Below, in pieces: positions 7,670-12,995 of a stretch of 12,995 bases of DNA. The notes beneath the pieces were generated by a model, which saw only the letters and a program-made list of their open reading frames with translations, was not told where the DNA came from and did not search any database. Made by a program: the position numbers and the translations under genes. Location of the stretch: contig JBDSLU010000302.1 in the NCBI GenBank assembly GCA_039916225.1, positions 1-12,995 of the forward strand. Direction: 5' to 3'. Position 1 is the first letter of the stretch. Each line of letters begins with the position of its first letter. The DNA is from JBDSLU01 sp039916225. GTDB lineage: Bacteria > Acidobacteriota > Vicinamibacteria > Vicinamibacterales > Vicinamibacteraceae.

Positions 7670-8191
7670 ATGCCGAGCCAGTCCTTCTCCGCCACCGTCG
7701 TCCGCGACGGTCCGAGTTGCTTCGTGGTCCTGCCCTTCGATCCGAAAGCGGTCTTCGGCAAGGTCCGTGCTCCGGTGGTCGCGACGGTCAACGGCTACAC
7801 GTTCCGCACCACCATCGCCGCGATGGGCGGCCCGGTCTGCATCGGCATGCGCAAGAGCCATCGCGAGGCCGCTGGCCTCGAGGGCGGTGAGCGCGTCGCG
7901 GTGAAGGTGACGCTCGACGAGGCGCCGCGCACGGTGACCGCTCCGGCCGATCTGCTGCGCGCGTTGCAGGCGCTGCCTGGCGCGCTCGAGGCGTGGAAGG
8001 CGTCCAGCTACACCCACCAGCGGGAACACGTCGAGGCCATCGACGGCGCCAGGAAACCCGAGACGCGCGAGCGCCGCGTCGCCGCCGCCGTGGCGATGGT
8101 CGCGGCCAAGGCGTCGACGCCCAGGCTGGCCACGGCGCGCGCGGCCAAGGCGTCCACCCCGGCGTCGCGAGGCCTCGCCAAGAAGCGATGA
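7670..8191 (+). CDS. DUF1905 / YdeI-OmdA family protein with basic C-terminal tail
   Basis: 173 aa from ATG 7670. Residues 1 to about 83 read as DUF1905, a small beta-barrel-like domain (SFSATVVRDGPSCFVVLPFDP, VNGYTFRTTIAAMGGPVCIGMRK, HREAAGLEGGERVAVKVTLDE). Residues about 84-144 match the YdeI/OmpD-associated (OmdA) module: APRTVTAPADLLRALQALP, then the signature ARKPETRERRV at 127-137. Members are called bacteriocin-protection or OmpD-associated proteins, but the molecular function is not established. Residues 145-173 form a Lys/Arg/Ala/Ser tail with eight basic and no acidic residues, including an exact AAKASTP repeat at 145-151 and 158-164, reminiscent of histone-H1-like tails; nucleic-acid binding is only a guess. 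Its stop overlaps the next start (ATGA). Confidence 0.85.
   Translation: MPSQSFSATVVRDGPSCFVVLPFDPKAVFGKVRAPVVATVNGYTFRTTIAAMGGPVCIGMRKSHREAAGLEGGERVAVKVTLDEAPRTVTAPADLLRALQALPGALEAWKASSYTHQREHVEAIDGARKPETRERRVAAAVAMVAAKASTPRLATARAAKASTPASRGLAKKR
8102..8161 (+). repeat. Duplicated AAKASTP-coding segment
   Basis: Near-identical 21-nt units at 8102-8122 and 8141-8161 both begin GCGGCCAAGGCGTC and encode AAKASTP. They lie 39 nt apart, in frame, in the 3' end of the YdeI-like gene, which suggests a small internal duplication that built the basic tail. Confidence 0.6.
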
Positions 8192-8493
8192 CCGAGGCCG
8201 CCCGGCAATTCTGGATCGGCGTCGTCTCGCGCTCGCACATCGAGCGCGGCGTCGCCGGCGGCTTCCTGCAGCTCAACAAGACGCACTGGGGGGCGGCCTT
8301 CCACTTCGGTCAGCTGCGCATCCCAGCGGTCGACTGCGCGACGATCGCGCGGGCGATGGCGTGTCCGACGCTCGCCGCCGTCGCCGAGGCAGCCGCCACC
8401 GATCAGGCCACCGCCGGCAGTCCGTCGACGTCGCGATCCGGCGCCACCCATTCGGCCCGCGCCCGCACGTCGCGCACCACGTCGAAGCTGTAG
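8188..8493 (+). pseudogene. EVE-domain (DUF55/PUA-like) gene with an apparent in-frame internal deletion
   Basis: The 101-residue frame starts at ATG 8188, overlapping the previous stop by 4 nt. Residues 8-29 (FWIGVVSRSHIERGVAGGFLQL) match the very N-terminus of EVE-domain proteins. Residues about 31-55 (KTHWGAAFHFGQLRIP...IARAMA) match the very C-terminus of the same domain (pattern: xxxWGxxFRxGxFEI, D, IAxxM). The intervening 80-90 residues, including the usual HGKxxPLxRMxxGD and YYSP region, are missing, with no frameshift at the join near 8269-8280. EVE domains bind modified bases in nucleic acids; without the central part the pocket cannot form, so I judge this a decayed remnant. Residues beyond about 60 are low-complexity and run antisense into the convergent gene. 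It could alternatively be an assembly deletion or an unrelated small protein. Confidence 0.55.
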
Positions 8494-8861
8494 GCCCGCT
8501 GCGGCAGGTCGCGATCGTCGCCGAAGCGATCGAGGGCCGCGCGCGCCGCTTCCCAGCGGCTCGCCGCGCCGCGTTCGCGCACATGCGCCGCGATCACGAG
8601 CGTCCAGAAGCGGGTCAGCGTCTCGTGGTAACCGCTGGTCGCGGTGTGCACGATGCCGGAGGCGCGCGCGAACGCCAGGATGCCGGCCTTGACGATGGCG
8701 AACGTCGCGTCGGGCTCGCGCTCGAAGGCGTAGTAGGCGCAGACGGCGACGTGCGCGCCATGCGTCCATTCAGCGCGGGACACGCCGCCGGCGTGCCATG
8801 CCGCGACAAAGGTCTCGAGGGTGGCGGGCGTGTCGACAAACGGGTGCGTCGTCATCCGCAT
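8403..8861 (-). CDS. Conserved protein of unknown function with His motifs (WTHGAH ... GYHET)
   Basis: 152 aa, start ATG at 8861-8859; M3 at 8855-8853 is an alternative. I do not recognise a named family. It looks mostly helical and soluble, with no signal peptide or membrane segment. Conserved-looking motifs are EWTHGAHVAV at 31-40 (H34, H37), an IVHTATSGYHET stretch at 70-81 (H72, H79, E80) and an FW at 85-86. The spaced His and Glu residues suggest a metal or cofactor site, but this is inference. I recall uncharacterised proteins with a W-T-H-x-A-H-L opening and a G-Y-H-E-T-x-T motif, so it is probably a real family member. It is transcribed divergently from the Lrp-type gene, 52 nt from that gene's preferred start, which suggests control by that regulator. 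Its last 91 nt overlap the convergent EVE remnant. Confidence 0.75.
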   Translation of the reverse strand: MRMTTHPFVDTPATLETFVAAWHAGGVSRAEWTHGAHVAVCAYYAFEREPDATFAIVKAGILAFARASGIVHTATSGYHETLTRFWTLVIAAHVRERGAASRWEAARAALDRFGDDRDLPQRAYSFDVVRDVRARAEWVAPDRDVDGLPAVA

Positions 8862-8867
8862 AGTCTT

Positions 8868-8897
8868 GATCGTATGATATCAGACGTCGATACGATC
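8868..8897. promoter_or_regulatory. Candidate operator: 8-bp inverted repeat between divergent genes
   Basis: GATCGTAT (8868-8875) and ATACGATC (8890-8897) are exact inverted repeats separated by 14 nt, giving a 30-bp symmetrical site. The loop contains the smaller palindromes GATATC and GACGTC. The left arm contains the -10-like box of the minus-strand gene; the right arm ends 3 nt before the -10-like box of the Lrp-type gene. Lrp/AsnC regulators commonly repress themselves and a divergent neighbour through such sites. The region is much richer in A/T than its surroundings. Confidence 0.55.
8869..8874 (-). promoter_or_regulatory. Candidate -10 box (TACGAT, minus strand) for the unknown-function gene
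   Basis: On the minus strand TACGAT is followed after 7 nt by ATG 8861-8859, the spacing expected for a leaderless transcript. It lies inside the left arm of the inverted repeat, so a bound regulator would block it. No clear -35 element is seen. Confidence 0.38.
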
Positions 8898-8900
8898 GAT

Positions 8901-8906
8901 TACAAT
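8901..8906 (+). promoter_or_regulatory. Candidate -10 box (TACAAT) for the Lrp-type regulator
   Basis: TACAAT is close to the TATAAT consensus and ends 7 nt before ATG 8914, matching leaderless spacing. It overlaps the alternative upstream start at 8905, which argues that 8914 is the true start. Where a -35 would be expected, the sequence is occupied by the inverted repeat. Confidence 0.45.
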
Positions 8907-8913
8907 GCGTAGA

Positions 8914-9414
8914 ATGCTTGACACTATTGATTCAAAAGCCATCGATGCCTTGCAACAAGATGGGCGAATCAGCTGGGCGGAGCTCGGCACCGCCCTCGGC
9001 TTGTCGGCACCGGCTGCCGCCGAGCGCGTCCGGAAGCTGACCGAGACCGGAGTCGTCCGGGGCTTTGCCGCCCACCTCGATCCCGGATTGGCCGGCTTCC
9101 CCGTGCTGGCCTTCGTCGCGGTGACCCTGGCCTCGCAGGGGGCGCGGGCCGCCTTCCTGAACGCGGTGCGGCGCCACGACCTGATCCAGGAGTGTCACCA
9201 CGTCGCCGGCGACGACGACTTCCTGTTGAAGGTGCGGGCGCGCAGCCTCGCACAACTCGAGTCGGTACTGGCCGACGAGCTGAAGGGCCGGCTCGGCATC
9301 GCCAGGACGCGAACCACCATCGTGCTGGGCACCGCGAAGGAGACGACGCGACTGCCGGTCGAGGTAGCCGCCCAGGCGAAGCGACAGCCGGCGAGGGCCC
9401 GTCGCCGACGCTGA
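8914..9414 (+). CDS. Lrp/AsnC family transcriptional regulator
   Basis: 166 aa from ATG 8914; an in-frame ATG at 8905 would add MRR but lies on the -10-like box. Residues about 3-50 are the classic Lrp winged helix-turn-helix: LDTIDSKAIDALQQDGRIS, then AELGTALGLSAPAAAERVRKL with the recognition helix near 31-42, then GVVRGFAAHLDP. Residues about 62-140 are the RAM/AsnC ligand-binding domain: FPVLAFVAVTL, then ECHHVAGDDDFLLKVRARSLAQLE, which matches the family's GxxD(Y/F)LLxV core, then a closing beta-strand TRTTIVLGTAKET. The extreme C-terminus is Arg-rich (ARARRRR). Family members form dimers or octamers and sense amino acids or related small molecules; this one's ligand is unknown. Divergent orientation and the inverted repeat suggest autoregulation and control of the minus-strand neighbour. 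Confidence 0.92.
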   Translation: MLDTIDSKAIDALQQDGRISWAELGTALGLSAPAAAERVRKLTETGVVRGFAAHLDPGLAGFPVLAFVAVTLASQGARAAFLNAVRRHDLIQECHHVAGDDDFLLKVRARSLAQLESVLADELKGRLGIARTRTTIVLGTAKETTRLPVEVAAQAKRQPARARRRR

Positions 9415-9468
9415 TCCCCGGTTGCCACGGCATCGAGGCCGCGATAGGTTGAGGGTCCCCCTCGAGAA

Positions 9469-12261
9469 ATGGACGCTCACCGCATGGTACGAACCCAGAT
9501 TCGATGGTCCTGCCTGCTGGCGTTGCCGCTGACCATGGTCGTGGCGATACCGGCCGCCGCCCAGCCATCCATCCGCGTCACGGTCGGTCTGGCCGGTGCC
9601 CAGCCCAACGGCCTCAACGGCACCGGCGTGATCTCGGGCAACGGACAGTTCGTCGCGTTCGTCTCGGACGCCAGCAATCTGGTCGCCGCGGACACCAACG
9701 CATCCTCCGACGTCTTCGTGCGCGACCTGACCGGCGGCACCACCAGCCGCGTCAGCGTGGCCACCGACGGCCTGGAGCGCAGCGGTCCCAGTGGCACGAC
9801 GTCGGCCGCCGGCTTGGCCGTCGGTAGCACCGCGGGTGAGTTCGACATCAGCGACGACGGGCGCTTCGTGGTCTTCACCTCGCGCGCGCCGCTGGCGGCC
9901 GGCGACACGCAGGTGTGCGAGACACTGGTCGCAAACTGTCCCGACGTCTACCTGCGCGACCGCCAGACCAACGAGACGACACGGATCAGTGTCGGTACCG
10001 CCGGGACGCAATCGAACGGATCGAGCCGCGCGCCCCAGATCAGCGGTGACGGACGCTGGATCGTGTTCCTGTCGGACGCGACGAACCTCGTCGCCGGCGA
10101 CACCAACGGGACCACGGACGTTTTTCTGTTCGACCGGCAGACCATCGCCACGACCCGCATCAGCCGCGCCACCGATGGCACCCAGGCCGACCTGCCCAGT
10201 TCGAGCCCGTCGATCAGCCGCGATGGCGGCGTCGTCGCGTTCGTGTCGGCGTCGGCGCTGCTCAGCGCCGAGCCGGACACCGTGGCGTGCGAACGTGCGC
10301 CACCCGCCTGCCGGCGACCCTTCATGGTGGACCGCATCGCCGGGACGACCCGTCGCATCCCGATGCCGGCGATCGAAACGCAGCGCTCCATCGGCGAATT
10401 CCCGCTCACGTTCCGCGTCGAAGTGGGCGGCGTACGCATCGCCCCCGATGGCCAGAGCATCGGCGTCAACGGCACCAGCGACGTCGGCTTCAGGACCAAT
10501 GGCTCGGGCATCACCGGCGTGAACTGGATCTACGACCGGGCGCTGGCGCGAATCACCTTCGGCACGACCGATACCGCCATCGCCGACTGGGACGGCCGCC
10601 ACCTCGCGTCCGCTTCTGTCAGCAACGGAGACATCGTGTTCGGTACGCTGAGCCTGTCCGACGTGATCGCCGGGTCCAGCGAAGAGATCGCCACGATCAG
10701 CATGGACGATCTGGCCTCGTTCGGGAACCTCGGCGATGACGGTCGCCGCCTGGTCCTGCGCACGAGCGCGGGACGGGTCGCCAGCGACACCGACGCCAAC
10801 TACGACGTCTACGTGATCGACCGCGACCCGGACGCGGACGGCATGCCCTCCACGTGGGAAACGCGCTTCGGACTCGATCCGGCCGTGGCCGACGGCGCCG
10901 CCGATGCCGACGGTGACGGCATCGCCAATGCCGCCGAGTGGGCGCGCGCCAGTCACCCACGCGGCACCGAGGTGCGGTATCACGCCGAAGGGGCCTCCAA
11001 CGCCTTCTTCAGCACCACCTTCGCGGTGCTGAACCCGAACGCGGTGCCGGCGACCGTCGTCCTGCGCTACCAGGGAGACAACAGCCGCAGCTGGTCGAGC
11101 ACGACGACGATTCCCGCGCGCCAGCGGCGCGATTTCAACGCCGAGGGGCAGTTCGCGGCGTCCTACGCCACGACGATCGAGTCCGACCAGCCGGTCATCG
11201 CCGATCGGACGATGACGTGGGGCGGCGGCTACGGCAGCCACGCCGAGACGGCCATCGTCTCGCCGTCGACGACCTGGTTCCTTGCCGAAGGCGCCACCCA
11301 CGGCGCGTTCAGCCTCTTCTATCTGCTGCAGAACCCCGGCCCGACGACCGCCAACGTCGGCGTCACCTACCTGCGCCCGGCGCCTGCACCGCCGCTGACC
11401 ATCGCCTACCAGGTGCCAGCCGCGTCGCGTCTGACTATCGCGGTGGACGCCGTGAGCCAGCTCGCCGCCACGGACGTCTCCGCCCGGATCGTCTCCGACA
11501 CGCCGATCCTGGTCGAGCGGGCGATGTACATGGACACCGTGAGCCCGGCGCAGGTCTTCGGGGCGGGCCACGCCGGCGCCGGCGTCACGGCCACCAACCC
11601 GCGCTGGTTCCTGGCGGAAGGTGCCACCGGCAGCTTCTTCGACCTCTACTACCTGATCGCCAACCCGACGGCGCAGGCGACGCGAATCAGGGTCACCTAT
11701 CTGCTGCCGGCCGGCGCCCCGCTGACGAAGGAGTACGACGTCCCCGCCGAGAGTCGGGTGACCATCTCGGTCGATGGTGAGGACGCACGGCTCATCGACA
11801 CGCCGGTGTCGGCGATCGTGGAGTCGCTCGACGCGGTTGGCATCGTGGTCGAGCGATCGATGTGGTGGCCCGGCCAGGGTCAGTGGTACGAGGGCCATCT
11901 GGCGGCCGGGGCGACGGCCACGTCGCTGCGATGGGGGCTGGCCGCAGGCCTCGTCGCACCGGGCACCGAGACCTACGTCCTGATCGCCAACACGTCGGCC
12001 AGCGCTGGCAACGCGACCGTGACCGCACTCCCCAGCGCCGGCGGCACTCCGTCGACGCTGACGGTCGCGCTCCCCGCCAACAGCCGCGTCACCGTGCCCA
12101 TGAGCCAGGTCGTCGGCCCGCCATCACAACCCGGCGCATCGTTCGGCACGCTCGTCGAGAGCGACGGGCCGCAGATCGTCGTCGAGCGCGCCATCTACAG
12201 CGATCACGAAGGCGTCGTGTGGTCGGCCGGCAGCGCCGCCCTGGCCACGCCGCTCCCCTGA
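9469..12261 (+). CDS. Secreted beta-propeller / Ca-binding linker / four-repeat surface protein
   Basis: 930 aa from ATG 9469. ATG 9484 (MVRTQIRWSC) is an equally plausible start giving a tidier signal peptide; no convincing Shine-Dalgarno supports either. The signal peptide ends at PAAAQ, with cleavage likely after residue 31. Residues about 40-452 hold TolB/PD40-like beta-propeller blades, each with an ISxDGxxxxFxS motif (near 54, 126, 190, 248, 324 and 422) followed by DVFVRDLxxGxTTRxSV. Residues 453-500 are a thrombospondin-type-3/EF-like linker (DPDADGMPSTWETRFGLDP, DADGDGIANAAEW) that should bind calcium. Four repeats then start at Y504, W603, W713 and W822, about 99-110 residues each, with W(F/G)LAEGAT...NP openings and RxTIxVD...ERxMY endings. 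Similar repeats occur in large extracellular bacterial proteins. It is probably exported or cell-surface; the role is unknown. It stands alone, 54 nt after the Lrp-type gene. Confidence 0.85.
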   Translation: MDAHRMVRTQIRWSCLLALPLTMVVAIPAAAQPSIRVTVGLAGAQPNGLNGTGVISGNGQFVAFVSDASNLVAADTNASSDVFVRDLTGGTTSRVSVATDGLERSGPSGTTSAAGLAVGSTAGEFDISDDGRFVVFTSRAPLAAGDTQVCETLVANCPDVYLRDRQTNETTRISVGTAGTQSNGSSRAPQISGDGRWIVFLSDATNLVAGDTNGTTDVFLFDRQTIATTRISRATDGTQADLPSSSPSISRDGGVVAFVSASALLSAEPDTVACERAPPACRRPFMVDRIAGTTRRIPMPAIETQRSIGEFPLTFRVEVGGVRIAPDGQSIGVNGTSDVGFRTNGSGITGVNWIYDRALARITFGTTDTAIADWDGRHLASASVSNGDIVFGTLSLSDVIAGSSEEIATISMDDLASFGNLGDDGRRLVLRTSAGRVASDTDANYDVYVIDRDPDADGMPSTWETRFGLDPAVADGAADADGDGIANAAEWARASHPRGTEVRYHAEGASNAFFSTTFAVLNPNAVPATVVLRYQGDNSRSWSSTTTIPARQRRDFNAEGQFAASYATTIESDQPVIADRTMTWGGGYGSHAETAIVSPSTTWFLAEGATHGAFSLFYLLQNPGPTTANVGVTYLRPAPAPPLTIAYQVPAASRLTIAVDAVSQLAATDVSARIVSDTPILVERAMYMDTVSPAQVFGAGHAGAGVTATNPRWFLAEGATGSFFDLYYLIANPTAQATRIRVTYLLPAGAPLTKEYDVPAESRVTISVDGEDARLIDTPVSAIVESLDAVGIVVERSMWWPGQGQWYEGHLAAGATATSLRWGLAAGLVAPGTETYVLIANTSASAGNATVTALPSAGGTPSTLTVALPANSRVTVPMSQVVGPPSQPGASFGTLVESDGPQIVVERAIYSDHEGVVWSAGSAALATPLP
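10828..10968 (+). other. Calcium-binding (TSP3/EF-like) linker segment
   Basis: This encodes residues 454-500 of the secreted protein: PDADGMPSTWETRFGLDP, then DGAADADGDGIANAAEWARAS. The spaced Asp residues (D455, D457, then the DADGDG cluster) match thrombospondin type 3 / dockerin-like calcium loops. It separates the propeller from the four C-terminal repeats. Confidence 0.65.
10978..12258 (+). repeat. Four protein-level repeats of about 100-110 residues
   Basis: The copies start at 10978 (YHAEGASNAFFS), 11275 (WFLAEGATHGAFS), 11605 (WFLAEGATGSFFD) and 11932 (WGLAAGLVAPGTE). Each continues with a hydrophobic strand ending in NP or NT, a middle xVTYLxPxG segment, a PAxSRxTIxVD turn and an ERxMY close. 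Copies 2 and 3 are most alike; the fourth has diverged most. The spacing (297, 330 and 327 nt) suggests serial duplication. Confidence 0.75.
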
Positions 12262-12280
12262 TCGTTCGCCGCCGGACGCG

Positions 12281-12995
12281 TCACGCCAGCCAGGCGTCGA
12301 CGTGTTCGGCGGACGCCTCGAACCATTCGGCCAGCGCCTGGTGCTCGGCGGCCTTCGTCGCCGCCGGTGCGACGGGAACGCCGAACACCTCGGCGCAGAT
12401 CGCGGCGTCTTCGAACGCGCCGTGCAGGTAGGTACCGAGCACGCGTGTGCCGCGCGCGCCGTCGGTCGATCCGTCGGCGAGGACGGCGAACGGCGCGACG
12501 CCGGCGGGCGCGGTGGTCACGCCCAGGTGAATCTCGTAGGCGGCGCAGGAGGCGCCACCGGGCAGGGTCGCCCGCACGACGCGCGTCCGCTTCTCGGCGG
12601 CCAGCACGGTGCGGACGGGCAACAGGCCGAGGCCGTCGGCGGTGCCGCCGATCGACTCGATGGCGTCGGGATCGGCGATGCGCTCGCCGAGCATCTGGTA
12701 GCCACCGCAGACGCCGACGATGGTGGCCCCGGCCGCGTGCTGCGATCGCACCCAGTCGGCGAGCCCCTGACGCTGGAGCCAGGCGAGATCGCCGAGCGTG
12801 TCCTTGGTGCCGGGCAGCACCACGAAGTCGTAGCCGCGGCTGTCGGCGGGCGGCGCGGTCAGCCAGTCGGCCCAGTCCAGCAGCCGGAAATCGGTGGCGT
12901 TCGAGGTGCGCGGCAGCGAGACGATCGCCAGCGCCGCTCCCGGAGGCGCGGCGCGTCGCGGGCGGCGTTCGACGGCAAGACTGTCTTCCGCGTCG
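12281..12995 (-). CDS. cobQ: Cobyric acid synthase (glutamine-hydrolysing), C-terminal part
   Basis: Runs off the right edge, so the 5' half is missing; 237 codons are visible before the stop at 12283-12281. CobQ/CbiP amidates four carboxyl groups of adenosylcobyrinic acid a,c-diamide using glutamine and ATP in B12 synthesis, in the cytoplasm. The visible part opens with DAEDSLAVERR and the linker strand LAIVSLPRTSNATDFRLL, typical of the junction before the glutamine amidotransferase domain. DFVVLPGTKDTLGDLAWLQ then starts that domain. The nucleophile Cys is in GVCGGYQMLG (codon at 12709-12707) and the catalytic His in GTYLHGAFED (codon at 12424-12422). CobB is a relative but has a different N-terminal part; PRTSNATDF favours CobQ. 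The GTG at 12823 is an internal codon, not a start. It converges with the secreted-protein gene, leaving 19 nt between the stops and no visible terminator. Confidence 0.92.
   Translation of the reverse strand, partial: DAEDSLAVERRPRRAAPPGAALAIVSLPRTSNATDFRLLDWADWLTAPPADSRGYDFVVLPGTKDTLGDLAWLQRQGLADWVRSQHAAGATIVGVCGGYQMLGERIADPDAIESIGGTADGLGLLPVRTVLAAEKRTRVVRATLPGGASCAAYEIHLGVTTAPAGVAPFAVLADGSTDGARGTRVLGTYLHGAFEDAAICAEVFGVPVAPAATKAAEHQALAEWFEASAEHVDAWLA

Noticed and set aside
8008..8769. 253-residue minus-strand frame overlapping the EVE remnant and the unknown-function gene
   Set aside because: Arg-rich shadow in a frame offset from the better-formed minus-strand gene; no recognisable motifs.
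8361..8912. 183-residue plus-strand frame across the divergent region
   Set aside because: It is antisense to the unknown-function gene and runs through the promoter/operator gap; Arg/Gly/Asp-rich shadow composition.
9451..9463. Small hairpin GAGGG-TCC-CCCTC after the Lrp-type gene as a terminator
   Set aside because: Only 5 bp with a 3-nt loop and no U-run; it is as likely to be chance in GC-rich DNA.
8932..11898. 988-residue minus-strand open frame opposite the Lrp-type and secreted-protein genes
   Set aside because: It spans two unrelated sense genes and their gap and has only low-complexity Arg/Gly/Asp-rich sequence, so it is a codon-bias artefact.
12262..12280. Bidirectional terminator between the convergent secreted-protein and cobQ genes
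   Set aside because: The 19-nt gap shows no stable inverted repeat with flanking A/T runs.
12281..12823. Separate 180-residue glutamine amidotransferase gene starting at GTG 12823
   Set aside because: The frame stays open to the window edge and encodes the CobQ linker and EDS motif upstream, so the GTG is internal.
1..12995. A defence island, CRISPR array or prophage
   Set aside because: No Cas, integrase, transposase, phage structural or restriction genes and no spaced direct repeats were seen; the EVE remnant alone is not enough.

Overview
The window comes from a very GC-rich bacterial chromosome with strong G/C preference at third codon positions, which produces many long antisense shadow frames. 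The gene set suggests Acidobacteriota, perhaps a Vicinamibacteria-like lineage: an MdtABC-type RND pump, a 3-keto-disaccharide hydrolase (DUF1080) domain fused to a TonB C-terminal domain, a CWC-type Cys-rich mini-protein, and a secreted propeller protein with 'FLAEG' repeats. This placement is inferred from gene content only; there is no rRNA or other marker gene.

Layout. (1) 1-6511, plus strand: the Gly/Pro/Ala-rich tail of an upstream gene, probably the membrane-fusion subunit of the pump, whose stop overlaps the start of mdtB (ATGA). mdtB and then mdtC follow, encoding the two inner-membrane RND subunits, with a strong GC hairpin in the 53-nt gap between them. (2) 6541-8493, plus strand: a secreted DUF1080-TonB_C fusion, then a tight cluster of a CWC Cys-rich protein, a DUF1905/YdeI-type protein, and what looks like an EVE-domain gene that has lost its middle. 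(3) 8403-9414: a minus-strand conserved protein of unknown function diverging from an Lrp/AsnC regulator. The unusually AT-rich gap between them holds an 8-bp inverted repeat that fits an operator shared by both genes. (4) 9469-12261, plus strand: a large secreted beta-propeller/Ca-binding/repeat protein. (5) 12281 to the window end, minus strand: the glutaminase half of cobyric acid synthase (CobQ).

Four genes that begin transcription units (6541, 7440 and 8914 on plus, 8861 on minus) have a -10-like TAnnnT hexamer 6 or 7 nt before the start codon. This is the geometry of leaderless mRNAs. Internal operon genes instead use a Shine-Dalgarno sequence or stop/start overlap.

No stretch over 300 nt lacks a gene. 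I see no rRNA, tRNA, CRISPR array, insertion sequence or convincing intrinsic terminator. I see no clear new multi-gene system; the best leads are the internally deleted EVE gene, the divergent Lrp/unknown-protein pair with its operator candidate, and the DUF1080-TonB fusion.
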